Source: Schaalia georgiae DSM 6843 (GTDB taxonomy: Bacteria; Actinomycetota; Actinomycetes; Actinomycetales; Actinomycetaceae). From it: a DNA stretch of 64,000 bases. The position numbers and the translations under genes were made by a program. Shown here piece after piece: positions 8,361 through 16,610 of the stretch; position 1 is the stretch's first letter; the number at the start of each line of letters is the position of its first letter. Location: assembly GCF_000429245.1 (NCBI RefSeq), contig NZ_AUBM01000011.1:97044-161043 (forward strand), given 5' to 3'. A model generated the notes under the pieces. It had not been told where the DNA came from. It searched no databases and was given only the letters and a program-made list of their open reading frames with translations.

Positions 8361-9007
8361 TGAGTGACATTTCCGCAACCCGGACCCGCGTGATGATCGT
8401 CGACGACCATGAGATCGTCCGCCGCGGCATCGCTGAGATCGTCGATCGCGCTGACGGCCTGGAGGTGGTCGCCGAGGCGGGGTCCGTTCAGGACGCGCTG
8501 CGACGCGCCGAGTTGGTGCGCCCCGACGTGATCCTGGTGGACCTGCAGCTGCCTGACGGCACGGGGATCGACATCATGGACTCCCTGGGCAAGACGCACC
8601 CCGAGGTCCTCCCGATCGTGCTGACCTCCTTCGACGACGACGAGGCGCTGGCCGAGTCCCTGGACAAGGGCGCGCGCGCCTACGTCCTCAAGACCGTGCG
8701 CGGAGCGGAGATCACGGATGTCATCAAGGCGGTCGCGGACGGGCGGGTCCTGCTGGACGAGCGCACCCTCACGCGCCGCCGCACCGACCACGAGGATCCC
8801 ACCGCCGATCTGACGCCGTCGGAGCGCAAGGTGCTCGACTTGATCGGCGACGGCCTGTCGAACCGGGAGATCGGGGAGAAACTGGGCGTGGCCGAGAAGA
8901 CCGTGAAGAACCACATCACCTCCCTGTTGTCAAAGATGGGGCTCCAGAGGCGCACCCAGGTGGCGGCGTGGGTGGCCGGGCAGCGCGCGGCCGCGTGGAG
9001 GAACTAG
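8360..9007 (+). CDS. NarL/LuxR-family response regulator
   Basis: A 215-residue two-component regulator. The receiver domain (residues 9-125) has the acidic pair DD near residue 15, the phospho-acceptor Asp61 in LVDLQLPDG, and the conserved Lys in YVLKT. The C-terminal LuxR helix-turn-helix (~150-210) reads LTPSERKVLDLIGDGLSNREIG...AEKTVKNHIT. The architecture matches DevR/DosR-like regulators that pair with GAF kinases lacking membrane segments. Such a kinase lies at 13201-14853 on the opposite strand, separated only by the fucosidase gene, and is the likely partner (inference). The GTG start is supported by the upstream -10-like hexamer rather than a ribosome binding site. Confidence 0.92.
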   Translation: MSDISATRTRVMIVDDHEIVRRGIAEIVDRADGLEVVAEAGSVQDALRRAELVRPDVILVDLQLPDGTGIDIMDSLGKTHPEVLPIVLTSFDDDEALAESLDKGARAYVLKTVRGAEITDVIKAVADGRVLLDERTLTRRRTDHEDPTADLTPSERKVLDLIGDGLSNREIGEKLGVAEKTVKNHITSLLSKMGLQRRTQVAAWVAGQRAAAWRN

Positions 9008-9625
9008 GGGCGCGCCTCCAAGTTGGCCAGGTGGCCGGTCGGCGGGCCGGAGGCCCCGCCTGGTGTCCGCCCACCCGCCTTGGATCCCATTGCCCGCCGG
9101 GACTGCAGTGCCGTCGAATGCTGTTCCAACCGCCTTCAAGCGCTATAGGGCTCCCACTACCCGTCACGGGCGTATGGTCGTCCGGCACCAAGCCATCGCT
9201 CACGATGGGTGTGTTCGCTGTTCGGCGCCAACCCACCGCCCGCATGGCCAGCGTCGGCCACCGGCTCGGACGACTCGCACAACACGCCCTGAAGCCTGCG
9301 CCACTTGGACACTGCCCGCACCACTTAGGCCCCCGGCACACCGGGAGAACCAGGGCCCGCTTGGGCCCAAGTGGTGCAACGGCGCGCTAAGTGGTGCAGT
9401 GGCGGGCGGATCCCGCAGCGCGGAGTAGGAAATCGCACAAAACACCGACCGGTCCGCTTTCCCACGCCTCCTCACGCCGCGCCGCGCAAGCCCCGCCGCA
9501 ATGCAGGTCGGAGGGAAAATCGTCCGCCGAATCACTAACGCACACAACCATTATGGTGTAACTTCTGTGTGTCCTCATTGTTGAGGAACGGACGAGGTCG
9601 TCCGCCACATGAAGAAAGGAACAAC
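9008..9625. other. Intergenic region with repeat copy B and fucosidase leader
   Basis: About 620 bases without a credible gene. The first half is GC-rich and has no clear motif. Repeat copy B lies at 9318-9397. The last ~150 bases are lower in G+C than the surroundings and end with GAAGAAAGGA at 9611-9620, a strong ribosome binding site for the fucosidase. I could not fix a convincing -35/-10 pair, although TATGGT at 9552-9557 is a possible -10. Confidence 0.5.
9318..9397. repeat. 80-bp inverted-repeat element, copy B
   Basis: Same 80-bp unit as at 522-601. Terminal repeats GCACCACTTAG (9318-9328) and CTAAGTGGTGC (9387-9397) are perfect 11-bp complements. The interior matches copy A at nearly every position, including ACACCGGGAGAACCAGGGCC. 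An extra internal CAAGTGGTGC at 9368-9377 repeats the right end. It sits between the response regulator and the secreted fucosidase. Confidence 0.75.
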
Positions 9626-12600
9626 GTGAAACTCACGCGCACCCTTGTGGGGGTGTCCGTGGCCGCGGCCCTGTCGCTGACGGGCCTCGGGCACGCCGCT
9701 CTCGCCGACCCCCCACCCGCCACCGACTCCGGTACGCAGTCCGCCGCCACCGCGGCCGGGACGGCGACCGGGATCCCCCTCGCCGTCCCACTCAGCGCGA
9801 CCCAGAAGGTCGCCGACTGGCAGAGCCTCCAATTCGGCCTGTTCATGCACTGGGGCGTCTACTCGACCTACGAGGGCATGTACCAGGGCCGGCCCCAGCG
9901 CATGGGCTACCCCGAGCAGATCAAAGCCTGGGAGAAGATCCCCGACAGCGACTACAAGGCCCAGGCAGCGACGATGACGGCCGACAAGTGGGACGCCGCC
10001 AACGTGTGCCAGACCGCCAAGAACACCGGTATGAAGTACGTGATGATCACGACGAAGCACCACGACGGCTTCGCCATGTGGGACACGAAGACCACGGACT
10101 ACAACGTCGTCAAAGCGACGGCCTTCGGACGCGATCCGATGAAGGAATTGTCCCAGGAGTGCAGCAAGATCGGCATCAAGCTGGCCTTCTACTTCTCGAT
10201 CATCGACTGGACGCACCAGGAGCCTGAGCCCTACGCGAACCGCAACAAGATCGATGACTTCATGATGACCAGCGTCATCAAACCCCAACTCACCGAGCTC
10301 CTCACCAACTACGGCCCCATCGCCGAGCTCTGGTTCGACATGGGAGACCCCACCGCCGAGCAGTCCCAGCAGATGGCGGCCTGGGTCCACGAGCTGCAGC
10401 CCGCCACGATGGTGAACTCCCGCGTGTGGAACAACGCCGGCGACTTCGAGGTCGGCGGTGACAACCAGGTGGGCACGACCTTCAAGATGGAGCCGTGGGA
10501 GTCGATCCTGTCGATCTTCCCGCAGTGCTGGAGCTACTGCACGCCCTCGTTCCGCGCGAACCGCTCCGCGGAGAACCTGCCGGTCCTCGTCAACCGGACG
10601 GTGGACAACCTCGTGAACTCGGTCGCTTCCAACGGCCAATTCGACTTCAACGTCGGTCCCAAGGGCGACGGCTCCTTCGATCCCTTCGACCAGAAGGTCC
10701 TCGACGGCGTCGGCCAGTGGATGGGCCGCCACCCCGACGCGATCACCGGGGCGCGCCCCACATGGCTCCCCTCTGCGGATTGGGGGCGCACAACGACGAA
10801 GGGCAACGACCTGTTCATGTTCCCCGCCTCGTGGGAGGACGGCAAGACCCTTACGTTGACGGGTGTCGGCTCGGCGGTCACCTCAGTGACGGTTGACGGC
10901 ACCGGTGCGGCGCTCTCCTACACCCAGGAGGGCTCCACCGTGAAGGTGACGCTCAGTGGCGCCAGCCCCGACGAGGTCCAGCCCGTCGTCAAGGTCTCCT
11001 TCGCCAGTGCGCCCCAGTACGCGCCCGAACACACCCTGTCCCCGGCCGGCGGCAAGTCCACACTGGACAAGACGGGCCTCTACCTGCGCCGCGGGCCCCA
11101 GGGGGGCACAGCGGCGGTCGACACCTACGTCAGCGAGAAGGAGGGCAAGTCCTACGAGGAGGCCACCCTCTCCTTCCAGGGCGAGCTCGATGCGGAGACG
11201 ACCTACAAGGTCACCTACGGGGACAAGTCCATTGAGGCGACCGGTGCGCAACTGCTCGCCGGACCCGTCGGCGAAGGGTGGAAACTGCCCGCGGGCGCGG
11301 TCGTGCCCGTGAGGCTGGCGCTCGCCCGCCCCTCGTACTACGGGGACTCAATGTCCTTGAGGGGCCCGCTGTCCGTGACACTCACCGCCTCGGAGAAACC
11401 CCTCGAGGGCTCGGCGCCAGTCTTCACGAAACACCCGCAGTCGGTGGAAGCGCGCGACGGCGAGCGCGTTGCCCTGACGGCGGTCGCGACCTCGCGCCCC
11501 GCCGCCACCTACCAGTGGTACCGCCGCACTCCGGGCGCCTCCGAGGCCAGCGCGATCAATGGGGCCACGGAGTCCGTCTACTCCTTCACGGCGACGATGG
11601 ACGACAACGGCGCGGCCTACTACGCGGTCGCGACGAACCCGGCCGGATCGGCCACATCGAAGGAGGCTGTGCTGACTGTGTCGGCGCGCCCCGACAACCT
11701 CGCCCTCAACAAACCCGCTACACAGAGCTCCACGGGGTGGGGCGGCGAGGCATCCCGGGCCGTGGACGGCAACACCGACGGCGTGTGGGACAACGGCTCG
11801 GTGTCGCACACCGGCAAGGAGAACAACCCCTGGTGGCAGGTCGATATCGGCAGTAGCCAGCCCGTCGGCCAGGTGAAGGTCTGGAACCGCTCCGCCGACG
11901 ACAAGTGCGGCGCGGACAGCTGTGACAAGCGCCTCCACGACTTCTGGGTGTTCGCCTCCAAGAAGCCGCTCGACTCCGGGGCGACCCCTGATTCGATCGC
12001 CTCCGACCCCGACGCCCGCGTCATGCGCGTCGAAGGGGTGGGTGGCTACCCGAGCGTCGTGGACTTCGAGGGCTTCGAGGCGCAGTACATCCGCGTCACC
12101 CAGCCCGGGACCAACGTGGAGTTCGCGCTCGCGGAGGTGGAAGTGGCGCCTGTCAAGGCCGTCGCCCCCACGGTCGATGCGATCAAGGTGACCTCGACGC
12201 CCGAGGGCGCGGTCCAGTTGTCGGGCGACGGGGCCTTCAGGACGGCAACCGCGCCGAAGTCCACATTGGTGACGCTGACGGCGAAGACCACGGGCACTCC
12301 AGAACCGGGGTTGAAGTGGCAGTTCCGCTCCAAAGACAGCGAGGAGTGGGGCGATATTGAGGACGAGACCGGCGAGGAGTTGACGCTGCACGCCGACGAG
12401 GAGTCGGTCGGCCAGTACCGCCTGTGCGCTGAGAACACGGCCGGGTCCGCGTGTTCGGGCATCGTGCAACTCGTCCTGGCCGCCGATCCCACGCCCGATC
12501 CCAGCCCCACGCCCGATCCCGGGGTGGACTGGAGCAAGGGCCACTGGATGAGCGACAGCACCGGATGGTGGTGGGCGATGCCCGACGGGTCCTACCCGAA

Positions 12601-13087
12601 GGACATGGCACTCACCATCGGCGGCAAAGTCTACCGGTTCGGGTCCAATGGATACATGCGCACGGGCTGGGTGAGCGAGGGCGGCAGATGGTACTTCCAC
12701 GCCCCCTCCGGCGCCCAGGCGAGCGGATGGGTGCATGACAGGGGCTCGTGGTACTACATGGGCGACGACGGTGCGATGGCCACGGGCTGGGTCACCACCG
12801 GTGGCGCCTGGTACTACCTCACAGCATCTGGTGCGATGAAGACCGGTTGGCTCAATGACGGCGGTAACTGGTACTACCTGACCCCCGGCGGTGCGATGGC
12901 CACGGGCTGGATCGACCTGGGCGGAACCTGGTACTACCTCACTGGCTCCGGCGCCATGGCCACCGGCTGGGTCAATGACGGCGGAACCTGGTACTACCTC
13001 ACCGATTCCGGCGCCATGGCCACGGGCTGGCTGCAGATCGGAGGCCGTTGGCACAACTTCGCCCCCAACGGGGCGTGGATCGGCTAG
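9626..13087 (+). CDS. Secreted GH29 alpha-L-fucosidase with CBM, Ig-like domains and cell-wall repeats
   Basis: An 1153-residue exoglycosidase predicted to remove alpha-L-fucose from host glycans outside the cell. GTG 9626 is chosen because AGGA lies 5 bases upstream and a clean signal peptide follows (KLTRTLVGVSVAAALSLTG, cleavage near HAALA-DPP). The GH29 domain (~55-375) has GLFMHWGVYS, TTKHHDGFAMW and ELWFDMGD, with Asp238 as the predicted nucleophile. A beta-sandwich (~388-455), an Ig-like domain (~600-690), an F5/8 type C/fucolectin-like carbohydrate-binding module (~692-840; NLALNKPATQSS, WWQVDIG) and a second Ig-like domain (~855-950) follow. After a Pro/Asp linker come tandem GW-type repeats (~968-1153), with no LPxTG or C-terminal membrane helix, suggesting non-covalent wall attachment. 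It interrupts a convergent response regulator/kinase pair. Confidence 0.92.
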   Translation: MKLTRTLVGVSVAAALSLTGLGHAALADPPPATDSGTQSAATAAGTATGIPLAVPLSATQKVADWQSLQFGLFMHWGVYSTYEGMYQGRPQRMGYPEQIKAWEKIPDSDYKAQAATMTADKWDAANVCQTAKNTGMKYVMITTKHHDGFAMWDTKTTDYNVVKATAFGRDPMKELSQECSKIGIKLAFYFSIIDWTHQEPEPYANRNKIDDFMMTSVIKPQLTELLTNYGPIAELWFDMGDPTAEQSQQMAAWVHELQPATMVNSRVWNNAGDFEVGGDNQVGTTFKMEPWESILSIFPQCWSYCTPSFRANRSAENLPVLVNRTVDNLVNSVASNGQFDFNVGPKGDGSFDPFDQKVLDGVGQWMGRHPDAITGARPTWLPSADWGRTTTKGNDLFMFPASWEDGKTLTLTGVGSAVTSVTVDGTGAALSYTQEGSTVKVTLSGASPDEVQPVVKVSFASAPQYAPEHTLSPAGGKSTLDKTGLYLRRGPQGGTAAVDTYVSEKEGKSYEEATLSFQGELDAETTYKVTYGDKSIEATGAQLLAGPVGEGWKLPAGAVVPVRLALARPSYYGDSMSLRGPLSVTLTASEKPLEGSAPVFTKHPQSVEARDGERVALTAVATSRPAATYQWYRRTPGASEASAINGATESVYSFTATMDDNGAAYYAVATNPAGSATSKEAVLTVSARPDNLALNKPATQSSTGWGGEASRAVDGNTDGVWDNGSVSHTGKENNPWWQVDIGSSQPVGQVKVWNRSADDKCGADSCDKRLHDFWVFASKKPLDSGATPDSIASDPDARVMRVEGVGGYPSVVDFEGFEAQYIRVTQPGTNVEFALAEVEVAPVKAVAPTVDAIKVTSTPEGAVQLSGDGAFRTATAPKSTLVTLTAKTTGTPEPGLKWQFRSKDSEEWGDIEDETGEELTLHADEESVGQYRLCAENTAGSACSGIVQLVLAADPTPDPSPTPDPGVDWSKGHWMSDSTGWWWAMPDGSYPKDMALTIGGKVYRFGSNGYMRTGWVSEGGRWYFHAPSGAQASGWVHDRGSWYYMGDDGAMATGWVTTGGAWYYLTASGAMKTGWLNDGGNWYYLTPGGAMATGWIDLGGTWYYLTGSGAMATGWVNDGGTWYYLTDSGAMATGWLQIGGRWHNFAPNGAWIG
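12529..13084 (+). repeat. Coding repeats: choline-binding-type cell-wall module of the fucosidase
   Basis: A lead-in block (GHWMSDSTGWWW...DGSYP...GKVYRFGSNGYMRTGWV) is followed by about seven ~20-residue units of the form GGTWYYLTxSGAMATGWV. Adjacent units are close at DNA level too, with the GCGATGGCCACGGGCTGG-like segment recurring. The same lead-in plus repeats closes the proteins at 33348-35801 and 58487-62074. Pfam-type CW_binding repeats bind choline on teichoic acid in streptococci; the actinobacterial ligand is not known to me. Confidence 0.85.
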
Positions 13088-13200
13088 CGACCACTCGTCA
13101 GCGGCGCAGGGCGTTCCTCAGGGGGCGCCCCGCGACCGTGCGCGCCGGAATGGGGAGGGCGCGGCGGGCGGAGCCGTGCGGACAGCGGGCGCTGGCACCC

Positions 13201-14853
13201 TCACTGGTGCTGGGCCAGTGGCGCCCTCCAGGTGATCGCCGTGCCGCGTCCGCCGATACCGGATCCCGTGGAGAAGGAACCGCGGTGGCGCCGCGCCCTT
13301 TCCCCCATATTCGCCAGACCGGAGCTGCGGGTGCGGTCCGGGGCTATGCCCTGGCCGTCGTCGGCGATGGACACGGTGACGGAGCCCCTGCACGCGCGCC
13401 CGGAGACGTCGACGCTGACCGCAGCGGCCGTGGCCTTGGCGTGGCGGGCTATATTGGACAGGCCCTCGCGCACGACGGCGACGACGTCGTCGCCGAGGTG
13501 GGCGTCCACCCGCCCGTCGAAGTCCTCGATGAGGGCGAGCTCCTGGTCCTCGTCCTCGTTGATCGCAACGGAGTCGAGGGTGATGAGCAAGGAGGGGGCG
13601 AAGCCGAGGGCCGCGCGCGTCAGCGACGACTCGCGCCGGATGCGCTCCACGAGGCCGACGGCCTGGTCCCTTTCCCGCAGGTTGTGCACGATCGCGCGGA
13701 TCTGGCGCACGGCCTCGTCGATGGAGGCCAGTGACTGGTCGAGGACGTTCGTGATCGCTGCCGGGTCCACGGCGCCCGAGGAGACCGCCTGTTTCGCGGC
13801 GTCCAGGCGCATTCCGGTGGCGAAGAGCTGCTGGATCGCGAAGTCGTGGAGGTCCCTTCCAATGCGGTCGCGCTCGTCCAGGAGCGCGGCGACGTCCTCG
13901 GCGTGGCGCGCGGAGGCGAGTTCGAGGGCGAGTGTGGCCTGCGAGGCCAGGGACTCCGCGAGGGAGAGCTCGGAGGAGTCGAACTCGGGTGCGCCGATCT
14001 GGCGCAGCAGGATGAGGACCCCCGAGGAGACCCCCCGCGAACGCAGGGGGGCGTAGAGCGCCGGCCCGAAGGCCGCGAGCTGGGGCAAGCGCATCGTCTG
14101 GGCGCGCGCCATGGAGTCCACGATCATCCCGGTGCCCTCGTTGAGGACGCTCATGGCGCGGCCGTTGGGCGGGAACACGAGTCCGAGCAGGTTGTCGGCG
14201 TTCTTCCCGTCGGTGATCTCCGCCGCCCAGGTGTCCCCGACGGAGGGGAGCATGATGATCGCTGTGTCGGCCCGCGACACGTTGCGCACGGTGCGGGCGA
14301 TGAGTTCGAGCGCCTCCTCCTCGTCAGCCCCCTCCAGCATGGTGGTCGTCAAGGACTGGGAGGCGCTGATCCACCTCTCGGTGCGCCTGGCGTCGGCGTA
14401 GAGGTGGGCGTTCTCGACCGCGATGCCCGCAGCGGGGGCCAGGGCCGTGAGGACGGCGGCGTCGGAGGCGACGAACCCCCCGGGTTTGCCCGTCAGGTAG
14501 AGGCGCCCGTAGACCTGCTCGTCCACCAGCACGGACACGCCCAGGAAGGGCGCGGTGTCCGTGGGCAGGGGGAAGTCGTCGAAGTCCTCGGGGGAGTTGA
14601 CCAGCAGGTGGGAGTGCGGGGGGATTGCGCGCACGAGCCCCTCGGGCACAAAGGGCGAGGGGCCGTGGTCGTGGTGCTCGAGCTTGAGGGTGGTGGCCCC
14701 CCACGTGTCGAGGACGGCGAGGGCGCCGTGCGGGCACGCCGTGAGCATGCAGGCCTGGGTGACGAAGCTCTGCAGCGCATCGCGCAGGTCGAGGCTCTTG
14801 GTGAGGTTCAGGGCGGCGCGCAGCAGCCGCATGTCGGTGCGGTCGGGGCTCAT
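13201..14853 (-). CDS. GAF-domain sensor histidine kinase (DevS/DosS-like)
   Basis: A 550-residue soluble kinase with two GAF-type domains (about residues 15-165 and 180-325), a HisKA_3 dimerisation/phospho-acceptor segment (ERDRIGRDLHDFAIQQLF, His336) and a HATPase domain (REGLSNIARHAKA, ADDGQGI, GLANMGERARR). No transmembrane helix is visible. The architecture is that of DevS/DosS redox or gas sensors; whether a GAF binds heme cannot be read from sequence alone. The ATG at 14853 follows GGCAGGAGGAAGC and overlaps the cydC stop (ATGA), so it is probably translated with the cytochrome bd operon. The matching NarL-type regulator lies beyond the fucosidase at 8360-9007. Confidence 0.9.
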   Translation of the reverse strand: MSPDRTDMRLLRAALNLTKSLDLRDALQSFVTQACMLTACPHGALAVLDTWGATTLKLEHHDHGPSPFVPEGLVRAIPPHSHLLVNSPEDFDDFPLPTDTAPFLGVSVLVDEQVYGRLYLTGKPGGFVASDAAVLTALAPAAGIAVENAHLYADARRTERWISASQSLTTTMLEGADEEEALELIARTVRNVSRADTAIIMLPSVGDTWAAEITDGKNADNLLGLVFPPNGRAMSVLNEGTGMIVDSMARAQTMRLPQLAAFGPALYAPLRSRGVSSGVLILLRQIGAPEFDSSELSLAESLASQATLALELASARHAEDVAALLDERDRIGRDLHDFAIQQLFATGMRLDAAKQAVSSGAVDPAAITNVLDQSLASIDEAVRQIRAIVHNLRERDQAVGLVERIRRESSLTRAALGFAPSLLITLDSVAINEDEDQELALIEDFDGRVDAHLGDDVVAVVREGLSNIARHAKATAAAVSVDVSGRACRGSVTVSIADDGQGIAPDRTRSSGLANMGERARRHRGSFSTGSGIGGRGTAITWRAPLAQHQ

Positions 14854-16610
14854 GCTTCCTCCTGCCAGGCCGCCCACGCCAAGTCGGGGCGGCGCGCGAT
14901 GATCTCAGAATAGGGCGCGTGGTCGGTGACCCGCGCGGCGGGGCCGGGACCGGGGCCCAGGACCAGCACCGAGTCGGCGCGCGCGGCCCCGGCGAGGCGG
15001 TGGGTGACCAGCAGCGTCCCGCGCTCCGCGCCCTGGTCGAACAGGGCGTCCACGAGCGCGTCCGCCGTGTCGGGGTCGAGGTGCTCGCTGGCCTCGTCGA
15101 CCAGCATGAGGGGGGCGGGCGAGGCGAGGGCGCGCGCCATGAGCAGTCGCCGCCGTTCCCCGCCCGACACCGTAGTGGCGCCGGAGCCGATGCGAGTGTC
15201 GACGCCGTCGGGCAGGGCGGCGACCCAGTCGCCCAGGCCGACGGTCTGCAGCAGGCGGAGTGCCCCGTCGGGTGCGAGGGCCGGGTTCGCGGCCCTGAGG
15301 TTCTCCAGGACCGAGGTGGCGAAGACGTGGGCGTCCTCGGCGGTGGCGCACACGTTGCGGGTGACGTCGGAGCGGGGGGAGGACCAGGCGTCGGCGCCGT
15401 TGATCCGCACGGTCCCCGCCCTGGGCTCGAGCATCCCCGCCAGGGTCATGAGCAGCGTGGTCTTCCCGATGCCGGAGGGACCGACCACCGCCAGGGTCCG
15501 CCCCGGGCGCAGGGTGAGGGAGATCCCCTCGGCCACGACGGGGCCGCCGGGCCATCCGACTGCGAGGTCCCGCGCCTCCAGGACGGGGCCCCCGGGGCCG
15601 GGTTCGGGCACCCGTGCGGTCGGGGCGGGCGCCTCGGGCCCCAGGACCTCGCAGATCCTCTGGGCTGCTCCGGCGCTGCGCACCAGTTGGGCTGCGGCGG
15701 GGGCCAGTTCGGCGACCCCCTCGAAGGAGGACAGGGGGGTGAGGACCAGGACCGCGAGCATGACGGCGGGCAGGTGGCCCGACGCGGCCTGGGCGGTGCC
15801 GATGAGGGCCGCGCCGACGACCGCGGCGCCGATGGCGAGGGCATCGATGGCGGAAGCCGCGGCGGCGAGGCGGGCGGAGCGGGCGGCCGCAGCGGCCAGC
15901 CGGTCCTCCGCGTCCTCCAGCGCCTGGCGCACGGGGGCGGCGCGCCCGTTGACCCGCAGTTCGGTGGCTCCGTCCACGAGGGCGAGCGCCGAGGCGGACA
16001 GGTCGTTGCGGGCCGAGGCGGAGTCCTCCTCGGCGACCCTCACGGAGCGCGCGGTCAGGGCGGGGGCCACCACGCCGGACACGAGGAGGCACACGGCCAG
16101 AACCAGGCCGGCCGCGGGGGAGACGACGGCGATGGCCGCCGCGGTGCCCGCGCCGACGACTCCGGACACCGCCACGGGGAGCACTGTCCTCACCAGGAGG
16201 TTGCCGACCTCGTCGACGTCGGCGCCCGTGCGGGCCATGAGGTCCCCGCGCCGCAGGGAGGCCAGGTGGTCGCTGCGCGAGGCGGCGAGGGCGTCGTAGA
16301 GGTTGCGGCGCAGGGCGTCCATCCCGCCCAGGGCGACGCGGTGGGAGGCGAGGCGCTGGAGGTAGCGCAGGACGGCCCGCGAAACGCCGAAGAGCCGCAC
16401 CGAGGTGGCGGCGACCGTGAGGTAGAGGACAGGGGGCTGCTGCGATGCCCGGGCGATCAGCCACGCGGCCGTGGCGCCCAGGGCGATGGAGGAGGCCAGG
16501 GCCGCGGACCCGAGCAGCACGGACAGGGCGAGCCGCCCGCGCGGAACCTCGAGCATGCGCAGGCACCGGGCCAGGGCGCGCCTCTCGGGGGCGGTGAGGA
16601 AGGGACTCAT
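14850..16610 (-). CDS. cydC: Thiol reductant ABC exporter subunit CydC
   Basis: A 586-residue half-transporter, membrane domain first (six predicted helices within ~20-320, e.g. ALASSIALGATAAWLIARA) and then an ATPase. Walker A is GPSGIGKTT, the signature is VSGGERRR and Walker B is LMLVDEASEHLD. CydDC exports cysteine/glutathione and is needed for cytochrome bd assembly in the best-studied bacteria. It is third-last in a cydA-cydB-cydD-cydC-kinase series; its start overlaps the cydD stop by ATGA. Confidence 0.93.
   Translation of the reverse strand: MSPFLTAPERRALARCLRMLEVPRGRLALSVLLGSAALASSIALGATAAWLIARASQQPPVLYLTVAATSVRLFGVSRAVLRYLQRLASHRVALGGMDALRRNLYDALAASRSDHLASLRRGDLMARTGADVDEVGNLLVRTVLPVAVSGVVGAGTAAAIAVVSPAAGLVLAVCLLVSGVVAPALTARSVRVAEEDSASARNDLSASALALVDGATELRVNGRAAPVRQALEDAEDRLAAAAARSARLAAAASAIDALAIGAAVVGAALIGTAQAASGHLPAVMLAVLVLTPLSSFEGVAELAPAAAQLVRSAGAAQRICEVLGPEAPAPTARVPEPGPGGPVLEARDLAVGWPGGPVVAEGISLTLRPGRTLAVVGPSGIGKTTLLMTLAGMLEPRAGTVRINGADAWSSPRSDVTRNVCATAEDAHVFATSVLENLRAANPALAPDGALRLLQTVGLGDWVAALPDGVDTRIGSGATTVSGGERRRLLMARALASPAPLMLVDEASEHLDPDTADALVDALFDQGAERGTLLVTHRLAGAARADSVLVLGPGPGPAARVTDHAPYSEIIARRPDLAWAAWQEEA

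Noticed and set aside
9008..9547. Small open readings on both strands between the response regulator and the fucosidase
   Set aside because: No ribosome binding sites, no family features, and they run through repeat copy B; similar readings occur at copy A because of the shared repeat.
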